NCBI GenBank assembly: GCA_049514215.1
Contig: JBEKVI010000021.1
Coordinates: 1 to 64,000, forward strand
Length of the DNA: 64,000 nucleotides
Direction: 5' to 3'
Source: BOG-994 sp049514215
GTDB lineage: Bacteria > Pseudomonadota > Gammaproteobacteria > Burkholderiales > Burkholderiaceae_D
The position numbers were made by a program, and so were the translations under genes. Positions 36,928 to 44,620 of this stretch are shown here, in pieces. The notes beneath the pieces were generated by a model, which had not been told where the DNA came from, searched no databases, and saw only the letters and a program-made list of their open reading frames with translations. The first letter of the stretch is position 1; each line of letters opens with the position of its first letter.

Positions 36928-38199
36928 TCAGGGATACAGGCCGCGTTCCTCCCGGGCCTGCAGCACCCGTGTGCAGGCCACCACGAACGCCGCGGTGCGC
37001 AGCGGTATGCGGTGCTGGTCGGCGGTCTCCCAGATGCGTTTGAGGGCGTCGACCATGATCCGGTCCAAGCGCACGTTGATCTCGTCCTCGCTCCAGAAAA
37101 AGGAGCTGAAGTCCTGCACCCACTCGAAGTACGAGACCGTGACCCCGCCGGCGTTGGCGATGACATCCGGCACGACCAGGATGCCGCGATCGCCGAGGAC
37201 CAGGTCGGCGTCCGGCGTGGTCGGTCCATTCGCGCCTTCGAGAACGATGCGCGTCTTGACGCGCTCGGCGCGGGCGCGGTTGAGCTGACCCTCGAGAGCG
37301 GCCGGAATCAGAAACTCGGACGGAACATCCCAGAATTCTTCCAGCGTGATCTTCTCTCCCCCCGCGAATTCGCCCACACCCCCTTTTTGATGGAGTTCGG
37401 CCATGAGGTTGGCGATGTCCAGGCCGTTGGGGTTGTAAATCGTCCCGGTGTGATCCTGTACCGCGACGATTTTTGCGCCGTTGCCGGCGAATAGTTCCGC
37501 GGCAGCCGAGCCGACGTTGCCGAAGCCTTGGACGGCGACGCGCGCGTTCTCCAAGGGAACATTCTGGCGGCGGGCAGCCTCGCGGCCCACCACGAAGACG
37601 CCGCGGCCGGTGGCCTTGACGCGGCCAAGCGAGCCTCCCAGAGGAACGGGTTTGCCCGTCACGACGCCCGTGGCGGTCGAGCCGACGTTCATCGAGTAGG
37701 TGTCCATCATCCAGGCCATGATCTCGGCGTTGGTGTTCACGTCCGGCGCCGGGATGTCCTTGTCCGGCCCGATGATGAGGCCAATCTCGCTCGTGTAGCG
37801 GCGCGTAAGGCGTTCGAGCTCCTTGCGCGAAAGCTCTTTGGGGTCGACGCGCACGCCGCCTTTGGCGCCGCCAAAGGGCAGATTCACCGCCGCCGTCTTG
37901 ACCGTCATCCAGGCCGCCAGGGCCATCACTTCCTCCAGCGTCACATCCGGATGAAAGCGCACCCCGCCTTTGCCCGGCCCGCGCGAGAGGTTGTGCTGGA
38001 CGCGATAGCCCTCGTAGTGGGCGACGCTGCCGTCGTCCAGTTCGATGGGAACGTCGACGACCAGGCACCGCTTGGGGCGGCGCAGGGTTTCGGCCCAGCG
38101 CGCGAAATGTCCGAGATAGGGCACTACGCGCTCTACCTGGTCGAGGTAGGTGCCCCACGGGCTGTTGGGGGAAGGAGAGACGTAGGAAAGGTTCGGCAT
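36928..38199 (-). CDS. gdhA: Glutamate dehydrogenase (Glu/Leu/Phe/Val dehydrogenase family)
   Basis: 423 residues. The substrate-binding and catalytic region reads GPGKGGVRFHPDV and PFGGAKGGVRVDP, with the Lys residues typical of the family, and the Rossmann domain has VQGFGNVGSAAAEL. It interconverts glutamate and 2-oxoglutarate plus ammonia, most like the hexameric ~45-kDa class. The ATG at 38197-38199 has GGGAG upstream; the frame is open further, but the extension lacks family similarity. It runs against the Anbu cluster between the second transglutaminase and the Anbu gene, so a link to that system is only positional. Confidence 0.93.
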   Translation of the reverse strand: MPNLSYVSPSPNSPWGTYLDQVERVVPYLGHFARWAETLRRPKRCLVVDVPIELDDGSVAHYEGYRVQHNLSRGPGKGGVRFHPDVTLEEVMALAAWMTVKTAAVNLPFGGAKGGVRVDPKELSRKELERLTRRYTSEIGLIIGPDKDIPAPDVNTNAEIMAWMMDTYSMNVGSTATGVVTGKPVPLGGSLGRVKATGRGVFVVGREAARRQNVPLENARVAVQGFGNVGSAAAELFAGNGAKIVAVQDHTGTIYNPNGLDIANLMAELHQKGGVGEFAGGEKITLEEFWDVPSEFLIPAALEGQLNRARAERVKTRIVLEGANGPTTPDADLVLGDRGILVVPDVIANAGGVTVSYFEWVQDFSSFFWSEDEINVRLDRIMVDALKRIWETADQHRIPLRTAAFVVACTRVLQAREERGLYP

Positions 38200-38370
38200 G
38201 GGGCAACTCCCAGAATCGGAAATGGGCGCGACGATACAGGAGTTCAGGGGAGCATGTCCTGTTGCGTTGCAGCAAAGGAAGAGGGGAGCATTTGCCCGCT
38301 TTATTGTTAATCCGCGGTGCAAGCGTTGTATGGGACGCGAGTCTGGGGGTCAAACGAGACCGAAGGCGCC

Positions 38371-38376
38371 TACAAT
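38371..38376 (+). promoter_or_regulatory. Candidate -10 element upstream of the Anbu gene
   Basis: TACAAT, with the start codon 36 nt downstream. The sequence 17 bp upstream (GGTCAA) is a poor -35, so this is weak. It lies in the 212-bp divergent gap between the glutamate dehydrogenase and Anbu genes. Confidence 0.35.
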
Positions 38377-38411
38377 GCCAAGATACTCCACAAGCATACC
38401 GGCTGGGCTTT

Positions 38412-39293
38412 ATGACTTATTGCGTTGCGATGCGCCTTGACGAGGGATTGGTATTTCTCTCCGATTCACGAACCAACGCAGGGGTGGACCAGATCAGCAC
38501 CTTTCGCAAGATGCTGGTTTTCGAGCGGCCATCCGAACGCGTCCTGGTGTTGATGACCGCGGGCAACCTTGCCATCGGGCAGTCGGTCCGACAGTTGATC
38601 GAGGAGCGGACCAGCGCCCGCGGCAAGAATATCTGGACCGTGTCCTCCATGGTGGACGCCGTGCGCTTAGTCGGCGAGGCCGTGCGCGATGTGCGCACGC
38701 GCGATGCCGAAGCGCTCACCGAGGCCGGCATCGAATTTAGCATCAGCTTCATCTTGGGTGGTCAGATCGGCAACGAGCGCACGCGCCTTTTCATGGTCTA
38801 TGCGGCGGGAAACTACATCGAAGCCCACGACGAGAGCCCCTACTTTCAGATCGGCGAATCCAAGTACGGAAAACCCGTGATCGACCGCATGATCCGGCCG
38901 GAAAGCTCGCTTGACGAAGGTGCGAAGTGCGCACTGGTCTCGATGGATTCGACTCTGCGCTCCAATATCTCGGTGGGACTACCGCTCGATCTTCTGTGCT
39001 ACGAGGTGAATTCGCTCTGTGTGACGCGCTTTACGAGCATTGACCATCGCAACCAATACTTCCAGATGATCCACAACACCTGGGGCCAGCGCTTAAAGCA
39101 GATTTTTGCCGAGATCCCGGACCCGGTTTGGAACGAGAACCAACCCAAGGAGGAGGGCAGCCGCAGGGCGGCCTTGGGTGAGCCGGTACGCGCGATCCTG
39201 CCCGAGTCCCTCGCCTCGCCCAATGAGACCGTGCCGTCGCGGCGCTTTCAGACACTCGCCGAACAGGAACCGAACACGACCCAGTTTCTCTGA
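38412..39293 (+). CDS. Anbu, proteasome-like (Ntn hydrolase) peptidase
   Basis: 293 residues. After removal of Met the protein begins Thr-Tyr-Cys-Val, with Thr1 as nucleophile; Asp17 (SDSRTNAG) and Lys32 (FRKM) match the proteasome beta-subunit Thr1-Asp17-Lys33 set. This is the ancestral beta-subunit (Anbu) family, which forms open lock-washer spirals. The frame is open to 38262, but only the ATG at 38412 gives an exposed Thr1. Anbu is often encoded with circularly permuted ATP-grasp, alpha-E and transglutaminase genes, exactly the set upstream. The C-terminal ~40 residues are rich in charged residues and look disordered. Confidence 0.92.
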   Translation: MTYCVAMRLDEGLVFLSDSRTNAGVDQISTFRKMLVFERPSERVLVLMTAGNLAIGQSVRQLIEERTSARGKNIWTVSSMVDAVRLVGEAVRDVRTRDAEALTEAGIEFSISFILGGQIGNERTRLFMVYAAGNYIEAHDESPYFQIGESKYGKPVIDRMIRPESSLDEGAKCALVSMDSTLRSNISVGLPLDLLCYEVNSLCVTRFTSIDHRNQYFQMIHNTWGQRLKQIFAEIPDPVWNENQPKEEGSRRAALGEPVRAILPESLASPNETVPSRRFQTLAEQEPNTTQFL

Positions 39294-39326
39294 CGCCGCG
39301 CAACACGCGCGCGTGCAGCCGAGGCT

Positions 39327-40115
39327 ATGGCGCTTGTCCAGTTTTCCCACGCCAACGGCTTTCCGGCCGGAAGCTATCAGACGTTTCTTGGGTATTGGCC
39401 GCCTTCGCTGAAGGTGCGAGCCGTCGAGCGTATCGGTGTGGACCCGACCTATCCCATCACCGACGGCTGGCCGCACCTCGTGCGGCAACTCGTCGAACAA
39501 ATCGAAGACGCCAGCGAGGCGCCGATTCTGGTCGGGCATTCGCTGGGAGGACTACTGAGCCTGCAGGCGGCCTATCGTGTGCCCAAGCGGGTGCGGGCGG
39601 TGATCCTCTTGGAAGCGCCGATACTGAATTCGCGGCGCGCGGCGATCTTCGCGCTCGCTAAGCTCGTTGGAATCGAAACACGCGTAACGCCAGCGGGCTT
39701 GACGCAGCGGCGGCGCGAGCGCTGGCCCACGCGCGCCGATGCGCGCCGCCATTTCCTGGACCGCGGCGTGTTTTCGCAGTTCGACCCCCGGGCACTGGAC
39801 GACTATATCCGGGCCGGGCTCGTCGATGACAGTCAGGGCGTGTCGCTGGCGATCGACCGGACCATTGAATCGAACATCTACCGCACCATTCCCCACACCC
39901 TGCATCGACTCGCCAAGCGCCCTTCGATCGTGCCCTTCGGATTCATCGGTGGCCGGCGTTCCCGCGAGATCGCGCTGGCGGGAGCGGCACTCTCAGAGCA
40001 GTTTTGCGAACCCCATTTTCGCTGGATCGACGGCACGCACCTGTTTCCCATGGAGCATCCCGAACAGGCGGCGCAGGTGATTGTCGATCTCATGGTCGAG
40101 ATGAAGCTTCTGTAG
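39327..40115 (+). CDS. Alpha/beta-hydrolase fold protein
   Basis: 262 residues. HANGF near the N-terminus (oxyanion region), nucleophile elbow GHSLGG (Ser at about residue 73), and a C-terminal His in DGTHLFPMEHP (about residue 240). Substrate not visible. Rightward, 33 nt after Anbu, so possibly in the same transcript. Confidence 0.82.
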   Translation: MALVQFSHANGFPAGSYQTFLGYWPPSLKVRAVERIGVDPTYPITDGWPHLVRQLVEQIEDASEAPILVGHSLGGLLSLQAAYRVPKRVRAVILLEAPILNSRRAAIFALAKLVGIETRVTPAGLTQRRRERWPTRADARRHFLDRGVFSQFDPRALDDYIRAGLVDDSQGVSLAIDRTIESNIYRTIPHTLHRLAKRPSIVPFGFIGGRRSREIALAGAALSEQFCEPHFRWIDGTHLFPMEHPEQAAQVIVDLMVEMKLL

Positions 40116-40208
40116 GCGAAACCCGGCAAGCGCTGAGCGCTCCGGGCTTGCAGAATTCGCTTAGAATCAGAACGTGCCGATGTAAGCCAACCCGTTTCGG
40201 ATGCCCGC

Positions 40209-41096
40209 ATGCCCCTCGAGCCGCGCCTTTTGGATGTCCAGTGCATAACCTCGGCCGGACTGCACCGGATGGCCTATGCGGAGTGGGGCGATCCGGCCAA
40301 TTCCCGCGTGCTCGTGGCCGTCCATGGCCTCTCACGCGTGGGTCGGGACTTCGACAATTTTGCGCGCGCCTTCTGCGACGAGTACCGGGTCGTCTGCCCG
40401 GATGTGGTCGGACGCGGCCGCTCGGACTGGCTCAAGAATCCGATGCTCTACCAGTATCCGACCTACGTGTCGGACATGGTGACGCTTCTGGCGCGCTTGA
40501 ATGCAAAAACCGTGCACTGGTTCGGCACCTCGATGGGGGGATTGATCGGGATGGGGATTGCGTCACTGGACTCCAATCCGATCGAGCGTCTGATTCTCAA
40601 CGACGTGGGCCCGGTGGTTCGCGTCGAAGCCTTGCGACGCATCGCGGAATACTTTGGCCGCCCGATCCGGTTTGCGAGCATCGATGAGGCAATCCAGTAC
40701 ATCCGCACCGTCTCGGCGCCCTTTGGGCCGCATAGCGACGCCGAATGGCGTTATCTTACGGAAATCGTGCTGCGGCGGGACGGCGAGGGCTGGGTGCTCC
40801 ACTACGATCCCCGGATCGCAGAGCCGTTTCGCGCCGACATGGCGGCAAATCCTGGACGGGGCGACATGCTGCTTTGGGACGTCTACGACAAAATCCGCTG
40901 TCCTACGCTTGCGGTCCGTGGGGCGCTCTCCGATCTTCTGAGTCCGCAGGACCACGAGGAGATGGGCAAACGCGGCCCGAAAGCGACACTGGCGACCATT
41001 GAAGGCGTGGGCCACGCCCCCACCTTCATGCATGCCGACCAGATCGCGGTGGCGCGGCGCTTTCTGGCGTCCGACGAGCTCCAGACCCATGGTTAG
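40209..41096 (+). CDS. Alpha/beta hydrolase (esterase/dehalogenase-like)
   Basis: 295 residues. Oxyanion region VAVHGLSRVG, nucleophile elbow GTSMGG (Ser at about residue 110), acid in RGALSDLL (about residues 237-244) and His in EGVGHAP (about residue 270). The overall pattern resembles ring-cleavage hydrolases and haloalkane-dehalogenase-like enzymes, but substrate is unknown. The last 8 nt overlap the next gene's start, indicating coupled translation. Confidence 0.85.
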   Translation: MPLEPRLLDVQCITSAGLHRMAYAEWGDPANSRVLVAVHGLSRVGRDFDNFARAFCDEYRVVCPDVVGRGRSDWLKNPMLYQYPTYVSDMVTLLARLNAKTVHWFGTSMGGLIGMGIASLDSNPIERLILNDVGPVVRVEALRRIAEYFGRPIRFASIDEAIQYIRTVSAPFGPHSDAEWRYLTEIVLRRDGEGWVLHYDPRIAEPFRADMAANPGRGDMLLWDVYDKIRCPTLAVRGALSDLLSPQDHEEMGKRGPKATLATIEGVGHAPTFMHADQIAVARRFLASDELQTHG

Positions 41097-41460
41097 TCTC
41101 GGTCAGGGACCCGTCAAACGGCTTCATGTCGGACCGCGCCTGTCCGAGACGGCGATCCATAACGGCGTGGTCTACCTCGCAGGTCAGATCGCCGAAAACG
41201 AGGCGCCCACCGTCTACGAGCAAACGCGTGAGGTGCTAGGGCACGTCGACCGGCTGTTGGCCGAGGCCGACAGTGACAAGACCCTGATCCTGTCGGCGAT
41301 GGTGTTCATCAAGGATATGGCGCAGTTCAACGAAATGAATCGCGCCTGGGATGAATGGGTGATGCCGGGCCATACACCGCCGCGGGCGACGGTCGAGGCG
41401 CGTCTGGCCCGCGAGACGATCTTAGTCGAGATCAAGATTATCGCAGCGCAGTATACCTAG
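41089..41460 (+). CDS. RidA family protein
   Basis: 123 residues, the usual length. VYLAGQIAE and VFIKDMAQFNEMN are typical of the YjgF/RidA fold, and the conserved Arg in PPRATVEARLA (about residue 100) that contacts the substrate carboxylate is present. RidA enzymes hydrolyse reactive enamine/imine intermediates made by PLP enzymes. The ATG at 41089 overlaps the upstream hydrolase stop. Confidence 0.85.
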   Translation: MVSLGQGPVKRLHVGPRLSETAIHNGVVYLAGQIAENEAPTVYEQTREVLGHVDRLLAEADSDKTLILSAMVFIKDMAQFNEMNRAWDEWVMPGHTPPRATVEARLARETILVEIKIIAAQYT

Positions 41461-41570
41461 GCGGGGTCGAGTTTCGGCTCAGCACAGCGGGAGCCGAAGG
41501 CAATGCACGAATGCAGTACGCAGCGACGGCAGCGGCCAAGCCTGCGCGCATCATCGAACCCTACCGGACC

Positions 41571-41576
41571 TATAAT
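41571..41576 (+). promoter_or_regulatory. Candidate relA -10 element
   Basis: A perfect TATAAT whose expected transcription start coincides with the A of the relA ATG at 41583. There is no convincing -35 and no ribosome-binding site between it and the ATG, which would make a leaderless message if real. Confidence 0.4.
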
Positions 41577-41582
41577 TCCATC

Positions 41583-43898
41583 ATGGCGCCGACTTCCACT
41601 TCGCAAACGGCGTTAGGTCTTCCGAACGACCTCGCAAAGCTTGCGGAACGGTCGGCCGAGGACGCTGTCACGCCTCTCATTGCCCATCTGGACGAATCCG
41701 ATGCACGTCGGGTCCGTCAGGCGTGGGAATTCGCGCACGCGCTCTATGGAGGCACCCGTCTGTCGACAGGCGAGACCGCAAGCGGTCATGCCTTGGGACT
41801 GCTGGCCATCCTCGACTCGGTGCGCGCGGATGCCGCGGCCCGGGCCGCGGGCGTGCTGTTCGGGGCCGCCGATCTGCTCGCGCGCCCCGAAGAGCAGCTG
41901 CTCGAAACGTTCGGTCCGGAAATCGCTCCGATCGCTCTGGGCGTGCGTCAGCTGGCCCGCATCGGCGAGCTCACGCGCCGCTCGGACCATTCCAATCCGC
42001 GGCTGCGCGATCCAAGGGAGGTCGAGCGGCAGGTCGAGATGCTGCGCAAGATGCTTCTCGCGTTCGCGACCGATATTCGGGTCGTGCTCGTTCGGCTCGC
42101 CTCGCGCCTGCAGACGCTACGCCACTTCGCCGCGAGCAAGCTTCCGATCGCGCCTGAGCTCGCGCGCGAATCGCTCGACCTGTATGCCCCGCTGGCCAAT
42201 CGCCTTGGCGTGTGGCAGATCAAGTGGGAGTTGGAAGACCTCTCGTTTCGATTCATCGAGCCCGATACCTACAAGCGCATCGCGCGCCAGCTCGACGAGA
42301 AGCGGGTCGAGCGCGAGGCCTTCATCGAAAGTTCGATCGCACAGACTCGAGCCCTCCTCGAAAAAGCCGGGATTGCCGCCGAGGTCACCGGACGCCCCAA
42401 GCACATTTTTAGCATCGTCAACAAGATGCGGGCCAAGGGACTGGATTTCGAGAACCTCTACGACGTGCGCGCATTGCGTGTCATCGTCTCCGACGAGAAG
42501 GCGTGCTACAACGCTTTGAGCGTCATCCACGGGCGATGGGCGGCGCTGCCCGAGGAGTTCGACGACTATATTTCGCGTCCCAAGCCCAACGGCTACCGCT
42601 CCTTGCACACGGTCGTGCGCGACACCAACCAGAGGCCCTTCGAAGTCCAGATCCGCACCCGCGAGATGCACCGCTTCGCCGAGTACGGTGTGGCTGCGCA
42701 TTGGCGCTACAAGGAGTCCGGTAGCAACCAGGGGGCGCAGGGACGCTATGAAGAGAAGATCGCGTGGCTAAGACAGCTTCTGGCCTGGAAGGCCGAGGTC
42801 GCCGACTCGGTCTCGACGGGCGATGGGTCCACGGGCGGGCGCGACATGCCCGACCAGATCGCCCCCGCTCGCATTCTCGATGAGCACATCTATGTGTTGA
42901 CACCGCACGCGCAGGTGATCGAGTTGACGGCCGGATCGACGCCCGTGGACTTTGCCTATCATCTGCACACCGACGTCGGCCACCGCTGTCGCGGGGCGCG
43001 CGTTGACGGCGCAATGGTCCCCTTAAATACGCAGCTTAAAAACGGCCAGACGGTCGAGATCATCATGGCCAAACCGGGCAGTCCCGGGTTTGGCCCGTCG
43101 CGGGACTGGCTTAACGCGCAACTCGGCTTTCTGGCGAGCCCGCGTGCCCGGGCCAAGGTGCGGCAATGGTTCAATGCGCTCGATCTGTCCGAGACCGTGG
43201 CCGTCGGGCGTGCTTTGGTCGAAAAGACTTTGCAGCGCGAAGGCAAGACCGCGGTCAATCTGGACGAGCTCGCCCAAAGGCTCGGCTTTGCTCGAACCGA
43301 AGAATTGTTTGCGGCAGTCGCCAAGGACGAATTCAGCCTGCGTCTGGTCGAATCCGCAGTGGCGACCCCGCGTGGCGCGGGGCTGGACACCGATGTCGCC
43401 CAAGACGAGCCGTTTGTTGCGCGCAAAAGTCGTGCGGGCGAAGGTGTCTCGGGAAAAGGTGTACTGGTCGTGGGCGTTGATGCGCTCATGACCCAGTTGG
43501 CCAAGTGCTGTCGTCCCGCCCCACCGGACCCGATCGTCGGGTTCGTCACGCGCGGGCGAGGTGTCTCGATCCACCGGCGCGATTGCGCCAATCTCTCGAC
43601 CATGTGTCAAAGGCATCCCGAGCGCGTCATCGATACCGCCTGGGGAGACGCCGACAATGCGGTCTATGCCGTCGACGTCATGGTGATTGCGACCGACCGC
43701 CAGGGGCTCTTGCGCGACATTTCCGAAGTGTTCTCGCGCGAGAAGATCAATGTCGTGGGTGTGAACACCGAGTCCCGAAAGGGGATCGCCCGGATGCGCT
43801 TTACGGCGGAAGTCGATGACGCCAATCAGTTGCAGCGGGCGCTTTTGCAGATCCGGGAAGTCAAGGGTGTCGAGGAAGCCCGGCGCGGCGCACTCTAG
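41583..43898 (+). CDS. relA: (p)ppGpp synthetase RelA (hydrolase-inactive type)
   Basis: 771 residues. Domain order: degenerate HD hydrolase domain (about 30-200), synthetase domain (about 240-400, with GRPKHIFSI, EEFDDYISRPKPNGYRSLHT in pieces, QIRTREMH), TGS (VLTPHAQVIELTAGSTPVDFAYH region, about 435-500) and C-terminal ACT. Where bifunctional SpoT has HD (LLHDxxED) this protein has LFGAAD at about residue 92, so hydrolase activity is predicted lost, as in RelA. The EFDD acidic signature of synthetase-only enzymes is present. It makes (p)ppGpp on stalled ribosomes. The frame is open upstream (an ATG at 41511 is the alternative start). Confidence 0.95.
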   Translation: MAPTSTSQTALGLPNDLAKLAERSAEDAVTPLIAHLDESDARRVRQAWEFAHALYGGTRLSTGETASGHALGLLAILDSVRADAAARAAGVLFGAADLLARPEEQLLETFGPEIAPIALGVRQLARIGELTRRSDHSNPRLRDPREVERQVEMLRKMLLAFATDIRVVLVRLASRLQTLRHFAASKLPIAPELARESLDLYAPLANRLGVWQIKWELEDLSFRFIEPDTYKRIARQLDEKRVEREAFIESSIAQTRALLEKAGIAAEVTGRPKHIFSIVNKMRAKGLDFENLYDVRALRVIVSDEKACYNALSVIHGRWAALPEEFDDYISRPKPNGYRSLHTVVRDTNQRPFEVQIRTREMHRFAEYGVAAHWRYKESGSNQGAQGRYEEKIAWLRQLLAWKAEVADSVSTGDGSTGGRDMPDQIAPARILDEHIYVLTPHAQVIELTAGSTPVDFAYHLHTDVGHRCRGARVDGAMVPLNTQLKNGQTVEIIMAKPGSPGFGPSRDWLNAQLGFLASPRARAKVRQWFNALDLSETVAVGRALVEKTLQREGKTAVNLDELAQRLGFARTEELFAAVAKDEFSLRLVESAVATPRGAGLDTDVAQDEPFVARKSRAGEGVSGKGVLVVGVDALMTQLAKCCRPAPPDPIVGFVTRGRGVSIHRRDCANLSTMCQRHPERVIDTAWGDADNAVYAVDVMVIATDRQGLLRDISEVFSREKINVVGVNTESRKGIARMRFTAEVDDANQLQRALLQIREVKGVEEARRGAL

Positions 43899-43951
43899 CG
43901 AAGTGCGCCCGCACCGCGCAGCAGGCCCTCAAATAACGACGGAGGTGGGCG

Positions 43952-44443
43952 GTGAAGTGGAACGTCGTGGTTTTCTCCGGACTCATTATTCTGGGTCTGG
44001 GTGGTCCGGCCGCAGCACAGGTGGCCGTGTCTGCCGCAAGCGACCAGGAGGCTCTTCTGGTTTCGGGTGACGCGAGGCTTGCCGCAAACAAGCGGCTCGT
44101 CTACGACTTCTGGCGCGAGGTCTTCGAAGGAGGACATCTCGATCTCGCGCCCCAGTATCTCGCGCCCGGATACATCCAGCACAATCCGAACGTCCCCACG
44201 GGGCGTGAAGGCTTCGTTCTCTTTTTCTCCAAGTTTGCCAAGCCCAAGCCCACCGAGGCGCGCATCAAGGCACCTTTGGTCGCGATCGTCGCCGAGGGTG
44301 ATCTGGTGGTCTTTAGCTTTGCCCACGAACTCGCTGATCCCAAGGATGCCTCGCATCACTACACGACGACCTGGTTCGACATGTTTCGCGTGGCCGACGG
44401 AAAAATCGTGGAGCACTGGGACCCCGCCGAAATTAAGCACTAA
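43952..44443 (+). CDS. Secreted SnoaL-like (NTF2-fold) protein
   Basis: 163 residues starting with GTG after GGAGG. A Sec signal peptide (VVVFSGLIILGLGGPAAAQ) is cut near residue 23. The mature domain fits the SnoaL-like pattern: VYDFWREVF, YLAPGYIQHNPNVPTGREGFVLFF, and FDMFRVADGKIVEHWD. Members bind or isomerise small molecules in the periplasm; no role is clear. It lies just before the sigma-54 promoter of the next operon and is probably not part of it. Confidence 0.78.
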   Translation: MKWNVVVFSGLIILGLGGPAAAQVAVSAASDQEALLVSGDARLAANKRLVYDFWREVFEGGHLDLAPQYLAPGYIQHNPNVPTGREGFVLFFSKFAKPKPTEARIKAPLVAIVAEGDLVVFSFAHELADPKDASHHYTTTWFDMFRVADGKIVEHWDPAEIKH

Positions 44444-44567
44444 TCCTCCGGGCGAGGTGCCTAAGGGGTCCACGGCCCCCGGTTCACCGCAGCCTTTAAA
44501 TCAGCCGGGCGACCAGAGGGACGTTTCGGGAGCGCGTCACAAGCGTTCGGGGATGGTTCTGCCGCAA

Positions 44568-44585
44568 TTGGCATGAACTCTGCTT
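44568..44585 (+). promoter_or_regulatory. Sigma-54 (-24/-12) promoter upstream of atzF
   Basis: TTGGCATGAACTCTGCTT: GG at 44570-44571 and GC at 44582-44583 with exactly 10 bases between, matching TGGCAC-N5-TTGCW at 9 of 11 positions. The transcription start would fall near 44595, inside the DNA before the ATG at 44621 and after the alternative ATG at 44573, which excludes the latter as start. Confidence 0.8.
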
Positions 44586-44595
44586 GTGTTCCATG

Positions 44596-44605
44596 TGGTA
44601 TACCA
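44596..44605. promoter_or_regulatory. Palindrome TGGTATACCA, candidate GntR/FCD operator
   Basis: Perfect 10-bp palindrome with central GTATAC, at about +2 to +11 from the predicted sigma-54 start. GntR-family operators often contain GTATAC-type cores, and a GntR/FCD gene is in this operon. A near copy (one mismatch) lies at the same place in the facing operon. Confidence 0.6.
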
Positions 44606-44620
44606 GTCGGCGCCTCCCCC

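Noticed and set aside
44573..44620. ATG at 44573 as the atzF start
   Set aside because: It lies inside the -24/-12 promoter element, upstream of the predicted transcript start.
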